Shown: in pieces, positions 1-8,726 of the stretch
How the letters are laid out: each line of letters starts with the position of its first letter
Numbering within the stretch: position 1 is the stretch's first letter
Assembly: GCF_014137995.1 (NCBI RefSeq)
Contig: NZ_JACGWV010000003.1
Span: 186,001-250,000, forward strand
DNA from: Promicromonospora sukumoe
Lineage (GTDB): Bacteria > Actinomycetota > Actinomycetes > Actinomycetales > Cellulomonadaceae
Direction: 5' to 3'
DNA: 64,000 nt
Made by a program: the position numbers and the translations under genes
The notes under the pieces: model-generated
What the model was told of the DNA's origin: nothing
The model's input: only the letters and a program-made list of their open reading frames with translations
The model's database searches: none

Positions 1-1014
1 CACGCGGACCCGGCCGTCGGGCCCCGCGGCGTCGACCGCGTTGTCGATCAGGTTGCCCAGCACGACGAGGGCGTCGGTGTGCAGGGCGGAGGCGTCCGGC
101 GTCGTCGGCGCGTCCAGCGTGGTCTCCTCGGCGACGTCGAGCGTCGCGCCCCGCTCGCGCGCGGTGATGGTCTTGACCAGGAGCAGCGCGGCGATCTCGG
201 GGGAGCGCACGCCCGGCGCGACGGCGGACGTGCTGAGTAGCCCGCCGTAGCCCGAACGCTCGATGAACGCGACCGCCTCCTCGGTGCGGCCCAGCTCCAG
301 GAGGCCGGAGATGACGTGCACGGTGTTGGCGAACTCGTGCGACTGGGAGCGCAGGGCGTCCGTGAGCCCGCGGGTCTCCAGCAGGGTCGCGATGTCGTCG
401 GGTTCGAGCAGGTAGATCCGACGGCGGACCAGCCGGGTCACCCACGCCGCGCAGACCACCCCGACCACCGTCGCGGCGGCGAGCGTCCCCAGCAGCCAGC
501 CCCGTTCGTCGGTCAGATCGGCGCGCAGCTCGGACTCCAGGATGCCGACGCTGGCGGTGCCGATGACGGGGGCGGGGGAGGAGTCGTCGGCGGCGGAGCC
601 GAAGACGGGCACCTTGACCCGCCACGACGTGCCGAGCGTGCCGGTCTGCGTGCCGGTCCAGACCTGCCCGGACAGCGGCACCGACGGGTCGGTGGAGACC
701 CGCCGTCCGATCTGCTCCGGGTCGGGGTGGGAGTAGCGGACGCCGTTCTCGTCGGTGACCACCACGTACGTGACCTCGGAGGCCTCGCGGATCACCTCGG
801 CGATCGGCTGGATCGTCGCGGACGGGTCCTCGTCGTCGAACGCGTCGAGGATGACGGGCAGGCGCGCGACGGACTGCGCCACCCCGGACATCCGGTCGAC
901 GTAGGCCTCACGAAGCTGCCGCTCCTGAAGGGCGGAGGCCACCAGCCCGGTCGTGCACACGAGCACGAGCACGATGACGACCTGCAGCACCAGCAGCTGC
1001 GCCCGGAGCGTCAT
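1..1014 (-). CDS. CitA/DcuS-type sensor histidine kinase, partial (C-terminus off window)
   Basis: About 338 residues are visible and the gene runs off the left edge inside the ATPase domain. The start is the ATG at 1014-1012, preceded by GAGAAGAG. Seen: a transmembrane helix near residues 8-28 (LLVLQVVIVLVLV), an extracytoplasmic Cache/PAS-like domain with YVVVTDENGVRYSHPDPEQI, a second helix near 175-200, then the phospho-acceptor box SQSHEFANTVHVISGLLEL with His226, and the N-box region NLIDNAVDAAG. This H-box is typical of citrate/C4-dicarboxylate sensor kinases. The gene is divergent from the tctCBA operon, so it most likely senses the tricarboxylate and, with a response regulator beyond the window edge, controls that operon (inference). 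Odd: the linker EPDDIATLLETRG runs straight into the H-box, so the cytoplasmic PAS domain usual in this family is absent. Confidence 0.85.
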   Translation of the reverse strand, partial: MTLRAQLLVLQVVIVLVLVCTTGLVASALQERQLREAYVDRMSGVAQSVARLPVILDAFDDEDPSATIQPIAEVIREASEVTYVVVTDENGVRYSHPDPEQIGRRVSTDPSVPLSGQVWTGTQTGTLGTSWRVKVPVFGSAADDSSPAPVIGTASVGILESELRADLTDERGWLLGTLAAATVVGVVCAAWVTRLVRRRIYLLEPDDIATLLETRGLTDALRSQSHEFANTVHVISGLLELGRTEEAVAFIERSGYGGLLSTSAVAPGVRSPEIAALLLVKTITARERGATLDVAEETTLDAPTTPDASALHTDALVVLGNLIDNAVDAAGPDGRVRV

Positions 1015-1211
1015 CGCTCTTCTCACGGACGCAAGTGTGCACCGGGTCACACCCCGCGCGGTAGTTGCGGGTATGACCGAAACGACCACAACCTTCCTTG
1101 CGACCAGAACCCGGGCCGCGCCACCCGTCGTCCCTACGCTCTCGCCGAAGTGGACCGGGAGCCGCCGAAGCGGCCGGCTGACGAGTACACGCATCCGCTC
1201 AAGGAGGAGAA

Positions 1212-2213
1212 ATGCGCAATATCCGTACCGGGGCCGTCCCGGTAGGAATCGTCCTGGCCCTGGCCCTCGCGGGCTGTTCGCTGCTGGAGTCCGGCGGTGG
1301 CGGTGACGACACCGCGATCGACGAGCTCAGCATCGTCGTCCCCGCGGGACCCGGCGGCGGCTGGGACACGACCGGCCGTGAGATGCAGGCCGGCCTGCAG
1401 TCGGAGGGCCTGGTCGGCTCGGCGACCGTCACCAACGTCGACGGCGCGGGCGGCACCGTCGGCCTGGCGAACATCGCCAACGCGACCAACCCGAACACCC
1501 TGCTCGTGATGGGCCTGGTCATGGTGGGGGCCGTCGAGACCAACGAGTCCCAGGCCCGGATCGAGCACACCACCCCGATCGCGCGCCTCACGGAGGAGCA
1601 GGAGGTGATCGTGGTCCCGAAGGAGTCGCCGTACGAGACCATCGACGACCTCGTCGCGGACATCGACGCGAACGGCAAGAAGGTCTCGATCACCGGCGGC
1701 TCGGCCGGCGGTACCGACCACATCCTCGCCGGGATGCTGCTCCAGGCCGGTGGCGTGGAGTCGGGCCTCATCGCGAACAAGCTGAACTACATCGCCTACT
1801 CCGGGGGCGGCGAGTCCCTGGCGGCGCTGCTGGGCAACAACGTGAACGCGGGCATCTCGGGCGTCAGCGAGTACGCGGAACAGGTCAACGCGGGTGAGCT
1901 GCGGGCGCTCGCCGTCTCCGGCGCGGAGCGCGTCGAGGCCCTGCCCGACACGCCCACCCTCACCGAGGCCGGCTACGACGTCGTGCTGACCAACTGGCGC
2001 GGCGTGGTCGCCCCCGGCAACATCGACGACGCCCAGCGCGAGACGCTGACCACCGCGGTCACCGACCTCGTCGCGTCCGAGACGTGGCAGGCGACCCTGG
2101 AGGAGAAGGGCTGGGACGACGCGTTCCTGGCCGGCGAGGAGTTCGACACGTACCTCGAGGGCAACATCGCCGAGTCGCAGACCGTCCTCAAGGACATCGG
2201 GCTCATCCGTTGA
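1212..2213 (+). CDS. tctC: Tripartite tricarboxylate transporter substrate-binding lipoprotein TctC
   Basis: 333 residues, the extracytoplasmic solute receptor of the three-part tricarboxylate (citrate-type) uptake system. A strong ribosome site AAGGAGGAG lies just before the ATG. The N-terminus is a lipoprotein signal peptide with lipobox LALAGC (Cys22), so the protein is anchored outside the membrane as expected in a Gram-positive. The glycine-rich ligand-loop motif PAGPGGGWDTTGRE follows at about residues 43-56, typical of the TctC/Bug family, and the length matches the family. It is the first gene of a tightly coupled operon with tctB (4-base overlap) and tctA. The divergent sensor kinase upstream suggests substrate induction. 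The exact substrate cannot be read from the sequence. Confidence 0.92.
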   Translation: MRNIRTGAVPVGIVLALALAGCSLLESGGGGDDTAIDELSIVVPAGPGGGWDTTGREMQAGLQSEGLVGSATVTNVDGAGGTVGLANIANATNPNTLLVMGLVMVGAVETNESQARIEHTTPIARLTEEQEVIVVPKESPYETIDDLVADIDANGKKVSITGGSAGGTDHILAGMLLQAGGVESGLIANKLNYIAYSGGGESLAALLGNNVNAGISGVSEYAEQVNAGELRALAVSGAERVEALPDTPTLTEAGYDVVLTNWRGVVAPGNIDDAQRETLTTAVTDLVASETWQATLEEKGWDDAFLAGEEFDTYLEGNIAESQTVLKDIGLIR

Positions 2214-2815
2214 GCGCCGACGGCGCGGCGCCCGCGGCGCCCGACCTCCCGGACACGCCGACGGCGGAGGCCGGCCCTCCGCCGCCGGGCGTCCCGGAAC
2301 CGGTGCCGGCCGAGCCGCCGCGCCGTCGGTGGGGCGAGCTCGTGCTCGCCCTGGCCACGACCGCGCTGGGCGCGTACGTGCTGGTCGCGGCCGGGAGCAT
2401 CATCGTCCCGGGCTCGACCAACACGCTGGGCCCGCGGGCCTTCCCGTACCTGGTGGGCGGCATGCTCGTCGCCGCGGGCCTCGTGCTGGTCGCGCTCGTC
2501 CTGACCGGCCGGGGCGGGCAGGAGGAGGGCGGCGAGGACGTCGACCCCACCATCCGTACCGACTGGCTGACGGTCGCGCTTCTCGCGGTCGTCCTCGTGG
2601 TGCACGTGTTCGCGATCAACGTCGTGGGCTGGCCGTTCGCCGCCGCGCTCCTGTTCGCGGGCGCCGCGGTGGTGCTGGGCGCGCGCCCGTGGTGGCGCGC
2701 CGCCCTGGTGGGTCTCGTACTGGGCCTGGTGATCCAGGTGATCTTCGGCGGGATGCTGGGGCTGTCGCTCCCGGCCGGCCCGCTGCTCGAAGGGGTGTCT
2801 TTCCTCCGTGGATAA
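2210..2815 (+). CDS. tctB: Tripartite tricarboxylate transporter small membrane subunit TctB
   Basis: 201 residues from a TTG at 2210 that overlaps the tctC stop codon (TTGA), a translationally coupled start. The longer open frame upstream lies inside tctC and is not used here. After a proline-rich N-terminal cytoplasmic tail (about 40 residues) come four predicted transmembrane segments with the typical TctB sequence STNTLGPRAFPYLVGG between the first two. TctB is the poorly conserved small membrane subunit that works with TctA and TctC. Its last codons overlap tctA by 8 bases, so all three subunits are likely made from one mRNA. The call rests on position and topology more than on motif strength. 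Confidence 0.85.
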   Translation: MSADGAAPAAPDLPDTPTAEAGPPPPGVPEPVPAEPPRRRWGELVLALATTALGAYVLVAAGSIIVPGSTNTLGPRAFPYLVGGMLVAAGLVLVALVLTGRGGQEEGGEDVDPTIRTDWLTVALLAVVLVVHVFAINVVGWPFAAALLFAGAAVVLGARPWWRAALVGLVLGLVIQVIFGGMLGLSLPAGPLLEGVSFLRG

Positions 2816-4310
2816 CTTCTCGGCGCTGATGGACGGGTTCGCCACCGTCCTGCATCCGATGTACCTGCTGTACGCGCTGTTCGGCGTGTTCGTCGGCACG
2901 GCGGTGGGTGTGCTGCCGGGCATCGGCCCGGCCATGGCGATCGCCCTGCTCCTGCCGCTCACGTACTCGCTGGACCCGACGGCGGCGATCATCGTCTTCG
3001 CCGGCATCTACTACGGCGGCATGTACGGCGGGTCGACGACGTCGATCCTGCTCAACACACCCGGTGAGTCCGCCTCGATCGTCACGGCGATCGAGGGCAA
3101 CAAGATGGCGCGCGCCGGGCGCGGGGCCGCTGCGCTGGCGACGGCTGCCATCGGCTCGTTCGTGGCCGGCTCGCTCGCCACCGTGGCGCTGACGTTCCTG
3201 GCGCCGGTGATCGCGCGCTGGGCGGTGCAGCTCAGCGAACCCGACTACTTCGCCCTCATGGTGGTCGCCTTCGTCACCGTGGGCGCGCTGCTCGGGTCCT
3301 CCGTGCCGCGCGGCCTCGCCGCGCTCGCCCTCGGCCTGTTCCTCGGCCTGGTCGGCACGGACACCCTCACCGGCCAGCAGCGGTTCACGTTCGGCGTGCC
3401 CAACCTCGCGGACGGCATCGACGTCGTCATCGTCGCCGTCGGCCTCTTCGCCGTCGGCGAGGCCCTGTACGTGGGCTCGCGGATGCGGCATGGACCGGTC
3501 CGGATCATCCCGGTCGAGAAGGGCTGGCGCACCTGGATGAAGCCCGACGACTGGCGCCGCTCCTGGAAGCCGTGGCTGCGCGGCGCCGCCATCGGGTTCC
3601 CCGTCGGCACCATCCCGGCCGGCGGCGCCGACGTCGCGACCTTCCTCTCCTACGCCACCGAGCGCCGGCTCGCCGGCCCGCGGCGCAAGCAGTTCGGCAA
3701 GGGCGCCATCGAGGGCGTGGCCGGACCCGAGGCCGCGAACAACGCCGCGGCGTCGGGCGTGCTGGTCCCGCTGCTCACCCTCGGCCTGCCCACGACGGCG
3801 ACCGCGGCGATCATCATCGTCGCGTTCCAGTCCTACGGCATCCAGCCCGGTCCGCTGCTCCTGCAGAACCAGTCGGCGCTGGTGTGGGCACTCATCGCCA
3901 GCCTCTACATCGGCAACATCATGCTGGTGGTGCTGAACCTCCCGCTCGTGGGCATGTGGGTCAAGGTGCTGCGCATCCCGCGGCACTACCTGTACGCGGG
4001 CATCCTCCTGTTCGGCGCGCTGGGCTCCTACGCGCTGAACTTCTCGCCCGTGGACGTGCTGATCCTGGTGCTCATCGGCCTGGCGGGGTTCTTCATGCGC
4101 CGGTACGGGTACCCCGTGGCGCCCCTGGTGGTCGGCATGATCCTCGGCCCGATGGCGGAGGACCGGCTGCGCCGCTCCCTCGCGATCAGCCAGGGCGACC
4201 TGACCTACCTGGTGACCAGCCCGTTCGCCGCGACCGCGTACATCGCCATCGTGGTGCTCCTGGTCGTCGGCATCTGGCTCAAGCGCCGGGAGCGGGCCGA
4301 GGAGGTCTGA
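2808..4310 (+). CDS. tctA: Tripartite tricarboxylate transporter large membrane subunit TctA
   Basis: 500 residues starting at a GTG inside the 3' end of tctB. This is the large permease subunit, with about 10-12 membrane segments. Clear TctA (DUF112) signatures are [20 protein letters not shown] near residues 35-54, [20 protein letters not shown] near 65-85, and [19 protein letters not shown] near 320-340. Length and motifs match full-length family members. The family couples citrate or other tricarboxylate/dicarboxylate uptake to an ion gradient, with TctC delivering substrate. It is the last gene of the operon; a new promoter for the SDR gene follows within 20 bases. Confidence 0.95.
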   Translation: MDNFSALMDGFATVLHPMYLLYALFGVFVGTAVGVLPGIGPAMAIALLLPLTYSLDPTAAIIVFAGIYYGGMYGGSTTSILLNTPGESASIVTAIEGNKMARAGRGAAALATAAIGSFVAGSLATVALTFLAPVIARWAVQLSEPDYFALMVVAFVTVGALLGSSVPRGLAALALGLFLGLVGTDTLTGQQRFTFGVPNLADGIDVVIVAVGLFAVGEALYVGSRMRHGPVRIIPVEKGWRTWMKPDDWRRSWKPWLRGAAIGFPVGTIPAGGADVATFLSYATERRLAGPRRKQFGKGAIEGVAGPEAANNAAASGVLVPLLTLGLPTTATAAIIIVAFQSYGIQPGPLLLQNQSALVWALIASLYIGNIMLVVLNLPLVGMWVKVLRIPRHYLYAGILLFGALGSYALNFSPVDVLILVLIGLAGFFMRRYGYPVAPLVVGMILGPMAEDRLRRSLAISQGDLTYLVTSPFAATAYIAIVVLLVVGIWLKRRERAEEV

Positions 4311-4329
4311 GGAGGCCTAGGGTGCCCCC

Positions 4330-5109
4330 ATGGGCACAGCACTGATCACCGGCGGGTCCGCCGGCCTGGGTCTCGAGTTCGCGCGACAGCTCGCGGCCGC
4401 CGGGCACGACCTGGTCCTCGTGGCACGGGACGAGCAACGGCTCGAGGAGGTCGCCGCGCAGCTCCGCACCGCCACCGGTGTGGCGGTCGAGGTGCTGCCG
4501 GCGGACCTCTCCGTGCCCGACGACGTCGCGCGGGTCGCCCGGCGGCTCGCCGTCGTCGGCGGCCGGCCCGACGACGGCGACCTGCGCCCCGTCGGGCTGC
4601 TCGTCAACAACGCCGGGTTCGCCACGAGCTCGCCGTTCTCGGCGGGCCGGGTCACCACCGAGCGCCGCGGCATCGATGTCATGGTCAAGGCCGTCGTCGA
4701 GCTCACCCACGCCGCCGTCGGGCAGATGCGCGAACGCGGGCGTGGCGCCGTCCTCAACGTCGGCTCCGTCGCCGCCCTCACCGCCGGCGGCACGTACGCC
4801 GCCGCGAAGGCCTACGTGCGCACCTTCACCGAGTCGCTGGCCGCCGAGCTCAAGGGCACCGGCGTCACGGCCACCGTGGTGGCCCCCGGCTTCACGCACA
4901 CCGAGTTCCACGCGCGGGCGGGCATCACCGAATCGTCGATCGTCCCCGAGTGGGGCTGGCTGGAGGCCGAGGACGTGGTGCGGGCGGCGCTCGCGGACGT
5001 GCGCCGCGGCGTCGTCCTGTCCACCCCCTCGCTGCGTTACAAGGCCGCCTCCGCCGCCCTGCGGGTCATGCCTCGCTGGGCCGTCCGGGCGGTCGGCAGC
5101 TACCGCTGA
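4330..5109 (+). CDS. Short-chain dehydrogenase/reductase
   Basis: 259 residues with a complete classical SDR Rossmann fold. The cofactor loop TGGSAGLGLEFA is at residues 7-18, the NNAG motif near 95 and the catalytic YAAAK near 157. The sequence VVAPGFTHTEFH after the active site is usual for the family. No ribosome site is visible; a TAGGGT box at 4318-4323 sits six bases before the ATG, so a leaderless transcript is likely. The gene follows tctA in the same direction but appears to have its own promoter. The substrate cannot be predicted. The 3' end is odd: the last codons and the TGA are duplicated in a perfect 17-bp tandem repeat. Confidence 0.88.
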   Translation: MGTALITGGSAGLGLEFARQLAAAGHDLVLVARDEQRLEEVAAQLRTATGVAVEVLPADLSVPDDVARVARRLAVVGGRPDDGDLRPVGLLVNNAGFATSSPFSAGRVTTERRGIDVMVKAVVELTHAAVGQMRERGRGAVLNVGSVAALTAGGTYAAAKAYVRTFTESLAAELKGTGVTATVVAPGFTHTEFHARAGITESSIVPEWGWLEAEDVVRAALADVRRGVVLSTPSLRYKAASAALRVMPRWAVRAVGSYR

Positions 5110-5130
5110 CGTCCAGCTACCGCTGACGTC
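5097..5130. repeat. 17-bp perfect tandem duplication spanning a stop codon
   Basis: CAGCTACCGCTGACGTC occurs twice head to tail (5097-5113 and 5114-5130). The first copy holds the last codons and TGA of the SDR gene; the second runs into the reverse-strand TGA of corA (5129-5131). The stop codons of the two convergent genes are therefore both touched by the repeat. It looks like a slippage duplication at a gene end. Confidence 0.9.
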
Positions 5131-6226
5131 AGAGCCAGCCGACCCGCTTGAAGAGCCCGTAGAAGATGCCGCCCAGGCCGATCATCCCGCCGATCGCGAG
5201 CGGGTACCCGAAGGTCCAGTGCAGCTCGGGCATGTGGTCGAAGTTCATGCCGTAGATCGTGCCGACCAGCGTGGGCGCGAAGAGGATGGCCGCCCAGGCC
5301 GAGATCTTCTTCATCTGCTCGTCCTGCTTGAGGCTGATCTCCGTCATCCGGCGCGACTCCTCGTTCTGCTCCTGCGTCACGAGCGTCGAGTGCACGTTCA
5401 GGGCGTTGGTCAGCAGCGACCGGAACGTCTCCGCGGTCTCGGCGTGCTTGATCGCGTGGTCGAGCACGTTGCGCAGGCTCCGCAGCAGCTCGACCCAGCG
5501 GTGGTCCTGCGCGTCGGCGTCGGGCCGCGCGGTGTCGTCCGGGTGCGCGGCGACGGACTGCTCGTCGGCGTACTCCCGCTTGGCGTCGTACAGGTCCTGG
5601 AGCATCTCGACCAGCGGGCCCGTGGCGCGCTGCAGGCCGATCACCTCGCGCGTCGCCTCGTAGATGCGGAACGACACCTCGGGGTCGCGGGAGAAGAGCT
5701 GGTCCTCGATCTGGTCGATGTCGCCGCGCAGGCGCGAGACCACGGGCCGGTAGGTGTCCACGACCTCGTCGAGCAGCGCCGCGAGGATCGCGACCGGCCC
5801 GAGGCGCAGCAGGTCCGGGTCCTGCTCCAGCCGGCCGCGCATCGCGTCCAGGTCGGGGGTGACGGACCGCCGGATCGTGACGACGAAGTCCGGGCCCACC
5901 CACGCGTGCACCTCGCCGAACTCGACGCGGTCCACGTGCCCGTCGCCGTCGTCGTCCACGCTGCGCGCGGGGTGCAGCACCACGAACAGCACGTCGTCGT
6001 AGTGCTCGACCTTGGGGCGCTGGTGCGCGTTGATCGCGTCCTCGACCGCCAGCGGGTGCAGGTCGAACTCCGCGGCGACGGCCTCGATCTCCGCCGGCGC
6101 CGGCCAGGCCAGGTCCACCCAGGCGATGCCGCCGCGCTCGCGGGTCGTCTCGCAGGTCTCCTCGATGCTGACCGGGTTGGCCGTGCGCCTGCCGTCCACG
6201 TACACCGCGTTGTCCATGATGCTCAC
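5129..6226 (-). CDS. corA: CorA family divalent cation transporter
   Basis: 365 residues from a GTG at 6226-6224 that is preceded by GGGAAGG at a good distance; a longer upstream reading exists but lacks a ribosome site. CorA proteins are pentameric Mg2+ (or Co2+/Ni2+) channels. Seen: a large soluble N-terminal domain with ILAALLDEVVDTYRPVVSRL, a long helical stalk, and two C-terminal membrane helices with the signature YGMN between them (IYGMNFDHMPELHW), ending in a basic tail GLFKRVGWL. Length and architecture match CorA. It is convergent with the SDR gene and its stop codon falls in the tandem repeat there. Cation choice between Mg2+ and other metals cannot be told from sequence. Confidence 0.95.
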   Translation of the reverse strand: MSIMDNAVYVDGRRTANPVSIEETCETTRERGGIAWVDLAWPAPAEIEAVAAEFDLHPLAVEDAINAHQRPKVEHYDDVLFVVLHPARSVDDDGDGHVDRVEFGEVHAWVGPDFVVTIRRSVTPDLDAMRGRLEQDPDLLRLGPVAILAALLDEVVDTYRPVVSRLRGDIDQIEDQLFSRDPEVSFRIYEATREVIGLQRATGPLVEMLQDLYDAKREYADEQSVAAHPDDTARPDADAQDHRWVELLRSLRNVLDHAIKHAETAETFRSLLTNALNVHSTLVTQEQNEESRRMTEISLKQDEQMKKISAWAAILFAPTLVGTIYGMNFDHMPELHWTFGYPLAIGGMIGLGGIFYGLFKRVGWL

Positions 6227-6315
6227 AGCAGAACCTTCCCAGAGCCGGACGGCAACCCGTGCCGCGGTCCGGTGGCCCGCGGCTGCGGGCGGCACGCCCG
6301 ACGTACCCTTGCACC

Positions 6316-6891
6316 GTGAACGCTGACTTCTCCCCGACCCCGCGCGAGCAGCTCGCCGAGCTCATCAAGGAGCTTGCCGTGGTGCACGGCAAGGTGACCC
6401 TGTCCTCCGGCAAGGAGGCCGACTACTACGTCGACCTGCGCCGCATCACGCTGCACCACCGGGCCGCGCCGCTCGTGGGGCACGTGCTGCTGGACCACCT
6501 CGAGGAGGTCGGGCTCGGCACCGCCGAGATCGACGCCGTCGGCGGCCTGACCCTGGGCGCGGACCCCATCGCGGACGCCCTGCTGCACGCCGCGGCGTCG
6601 CGCGGGCAGGACCTGGACGCGTTCGTCGTGCGCAAGGCGGCGAAGGCGCACGGCATGCAGCGCCAGATCGAGGGCCCGGACATCGCGGGCCGCAAGGTCG
6701 TCGTCGTCGAGGACACGACGACGACGGGCGGGTCGCCGATCGCGGCGATCGAGGCCGCCCGTGCCGCCGGCGCCGAGGTGCTGGGCGTCGCCACGATCGT
6801 CGACCGGGCCACGGGCGCGGGCGAGAAGATCGAGGCGCTCGGGGTGCCGTACCACTACCTGTACGGCCTCGAGGACCTCGGCCTCGCCTGA
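6316..6891 (+). CDS. pyrE: Orotate phosphoribosyltransferase
   Basis: 191 residues. It makes orotidine monophosphate from orotate and PRPP in pyrimidine synthesis. The PRPP-binding motif VVVVEDTTTTGGS lies near residues 128-140 and the N-terminal SSGKEADYYVDLRR is typical of the family; the length is normal. I chose the GTG at 6316 because TACCCT (6304-6309) ends six bases before it, giving a leaderless start, and the protein then begins with the conserved region. A longer reading from 6259 overlaps the corA promoter and adds unconserved sequence. A clear hairpin with a T run follows at 6914-6944. The order pyrE, HAD, TrmH-type methylase, fba is also found in mycobacteria. Confidence 0.94.
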   Translation: MNADFSPTPREQLAELIKELAVVHGKVTLSSGKEADYYVDLRRITLHHRAAPLVGHVLLDHLEEVGLGTAEIDAVGGLTLGADPIADALLHAAASRGQDLDAFVVRKAAKAHGMQRQIEGPDIAGRKVVVVEDTTTTGGSPIAAIEAARAAGAEVLGVATIVDRATGAGEKIEALGVPYHYLYGLEDLGLA

Positions 6892-6913
6892 GGCCTCATA
6901 CCGTAAACTGGCC

Positions 6914-6944
6914 GTCTCCATATCACTCCGTCGTGGAGACTTTT
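6914..6944 (+). terminator. Intrinsic terminator after pyrE
   Basis: Stem GTCTCCA / TGGAGAC (6914-6920 and 6934-6940) with a 13-base loop is followed directly by TTTT. It lies 23 bases past the pyrE stop and before the promoter of the next gene. It is one of the few hairpins in the window with a U tract. Confidence 0.8.
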
Positions 6945-6971
6945 GCCTAGCCCTACGGTATCTTTAAGTTC

Positions 6972-7700
6972 ATGGGGCCATTTGTCGCATTAGTCCTGCT
7001 CGTCGCCGGCGTCGTGATCTTCACGTTCGTCGCGTCGCGGTACATGGGCCGTGGGCGTACGCAGGACGTCGAGCGCTGGGCCGAGGCGAACGGCTGGGAG
7101 TACGTCGGCACCGACCCGGTGCTCGCCCAGCGGTGGAGCGGCCGGCCGTTCGGCATCGGCCTGGACCGCACGGCGCGCGACGTGGTCCGCGGCAACGTGG
7201 ACGGCTTCGACATGGTCTCGTTCACCTACACCTGGCGCTCCGGCGCGGCCGAGGGTGACACCCGCAAGCTGGGCCTGCGTCGCAGCGCCCACGTGGTGGC
7301 GCTCGACGCGATCCCGGGCGAGCCCGTGGTCGACCTGTCGCCGGAGGGCCTCCGCGAGAAGTGGCAGAAGCTGTTCGGCGCGCAGGACGTCCAGATCGAC
7401 AACCCGGCGTTCGACGGACAGTGGCTCGTGCGGGCCTCCGACGAGTTCTTCGCGCGACGCGCGCTCGACGCCCGCCTCGCGAACATCGTCATGCTGCCCG
7501 ACTTCCACGGCTCCCGGCTGCGGATCGAGGGCCCGTCGGTGCTCCTGTGGCGTCCGGGCCGCACGGACGTGACGTCGCTGACCGAGCGGGCCAAGCGGGT
7601 CGCCGACGTCGCGCGCATCGTGCTGCCCATGGAGAAGGGCGGTCCGCGCTTCGAGTCGGGCGGCACGATCGACGGGTTCGGCATCCCCGGTCTGACCTGA
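6972..7700 (+). CDS. Conserved hypothetical protein with one N-terminal membrane helix
   Basis: 242 residues. The first 20 form a single membrane anchor (FVALVLLVAGVVIFTFVASRY), followed by a soluble cytoplasmic domain of about 215 residues. I recognise no catalytic motif. The soluble part starts with VERWAEANGWEYVGTDP and has several beta-strand-like stretches, a pattern common in actinobacterial membrane-anchored proteins of unknown function. The start is the ATG at 6972, seven bases after TATCTT (6959-6964), with no ribosome site, so probably leaderless. It sits between the pyrE terminator and a convergent HAD phosphatase, so it is likely a single-gene unit. No function is assigned. Confidence 0.7.
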   Translation: MGPFVALVLLVAGVVIFTFVASRYMGRGRTQDVERWAEANGWEYVGTDPVLAQRWSGRPFGIGLDRTARDVVRGNVDGFDMVSFTYTWRSGAAEGDTRKLGLRRSAHVVALDAIPGEPVVDLSPEGLREKWQKLFGAQDVQIDNPAFDGQWLVRASDEFFARRALDARLANIVMLPDFHGSRLRIEGPSVLLWRPGRTDVTSLTERAKRVADVARIVLPMEKGGPRFESGGTIDGFGIPGLT

Positions 7701-7750
7701 CCTTCCCGGCCGGGTTGGGCCGGGTGCGTCGGGCCCGCCAGGCCCCGTCG

Positions 7751-8527
7751 TCAGACCAGGTCGACCAGGTCCGCGATCGAGTTCTTCACGTGGCTCGGCC
7801 GGAACGGGTACTTCTCGACCTCTTCGATCGACGTCGAGCCGGTGAGCACCAGGAACGTCTCCAGGCCGGCCTCCATGCCGCCCAGGATGTCCGTGTCCAT
7901 GCGGTCGCCGACCATGGCGGTCGACTCCGAGTGCGCGCCGATCAGGTTGAGCGCCGACCGGAACAGCACCGGGTTGGGCTTGCCCACGTAGTACGGCTGC
8001 CGGCCGGTCGCGGCCGTGATCATCGCGGCGACCGAGCCCGCGGCGGGCAGCAGGCCGTCCTGGGACGGGCCGGTCACGTCCGGGTTGGTGCAGATGAACC
8101 GGGCGCCGTCGACGATCAGGCGGATGGCCTTGGTGATCGCCTCGAACGAGTACGTCCGGGTCTCGCCGAGCACCACGTAGTCGGGGTCGGACTCGGTGAG
8201 CGTGTAGCCCGCCTGGTGCAGCGCCGTCGTCAGGCCCGCCTCGCCGATGGCGTACGCGCTGCCGTTCGGGATCTGGTCGGCGACGAACTGCGCCGTGGCC
8301 AGGGCGGACGTCCAGAGGTTGTGCTCCGGCACGTCGATCCCGCTGTACGCGAGCCGGGCGCGCAGGTCGCGCGGCGTGAAGATCGAGTTGTTCGTCAGGA
8401 CGAGGAACGGCAGGTCCTTGTCCCGCAGGGCCTTGATGAACTCGGGGCCGCCGGGCAGGGCCGTCCCCTCGTGCACCAGCACGCCGTCCATGTCCGTGAG
8501 CCAGGCTTCGGTGGTCCGCTCGATCAT
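7751..8527 (-). CDS. HAD-superfamily hydrolase, NagD/phosphatase type (IIA)
   Basis: 258 residues. Motif I WLTDMDGVLVHEG holds the two catalytic aspartates near residues 11-13, motif II is VLTNNS near 44-49, motif III lysine is in YVGKPNPVLF near 178, and motif IV is MVGDRMDTDILGG near 203-215. The cap domain lies between motifs II and III, the IIA arrangement of NagD, 4-nitrophenylphosphatase and 2-phosphoglycolate phosphatases. The substrate is likely a small phosphorylated metabolite. A TAGGCT box on the reverse strand (8540-8535) lies seven bases before the ATG, suggesting a leaderless message. It is divergent from the methyltransferase gene. Confidence 0.9.
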   Translation of the reverse strand: MIERTTEAWLTDMDGVLVHEGTALPGGPEFIKALRDKDLPFLVLTNNSIFTPRDLRARLAYSGIDVPEHNLWTSALATAQFVADQIPNGSAYAIGEAGLTTALHQAGYTLTESDPDYVVLGETRTYSFEAITKAIRLIVDGARFICTNPDVTGPSQDGLLPAAGSVAAMITAATGRQPYYVGKPNPVLFRSALNLIGAHSESTAMVGDRMDTDILGGMEAGLETFLVLTGSTSIEEVEKYPFRPSHVKNSIADLVDLV

Positions 8528-8726
8528 GGGCGCCAGCCTAGTGTCTCGCTGCGCGGACCCCGGCGGAGAGACCAGGTGCTGGGGCTACGTTGCTTTCGGT
8601 AGACGTCGTCTACTCTCCGCAACACACCCCTGGGAGCAGCAGTCTCCCCGGGAGCCGGAGCGGCAGGCCGCTTACGGGATGGAGGCCGACGGCGCGGTCC
8701 GAGCCTGGCGGGGCACAATGACAGGC

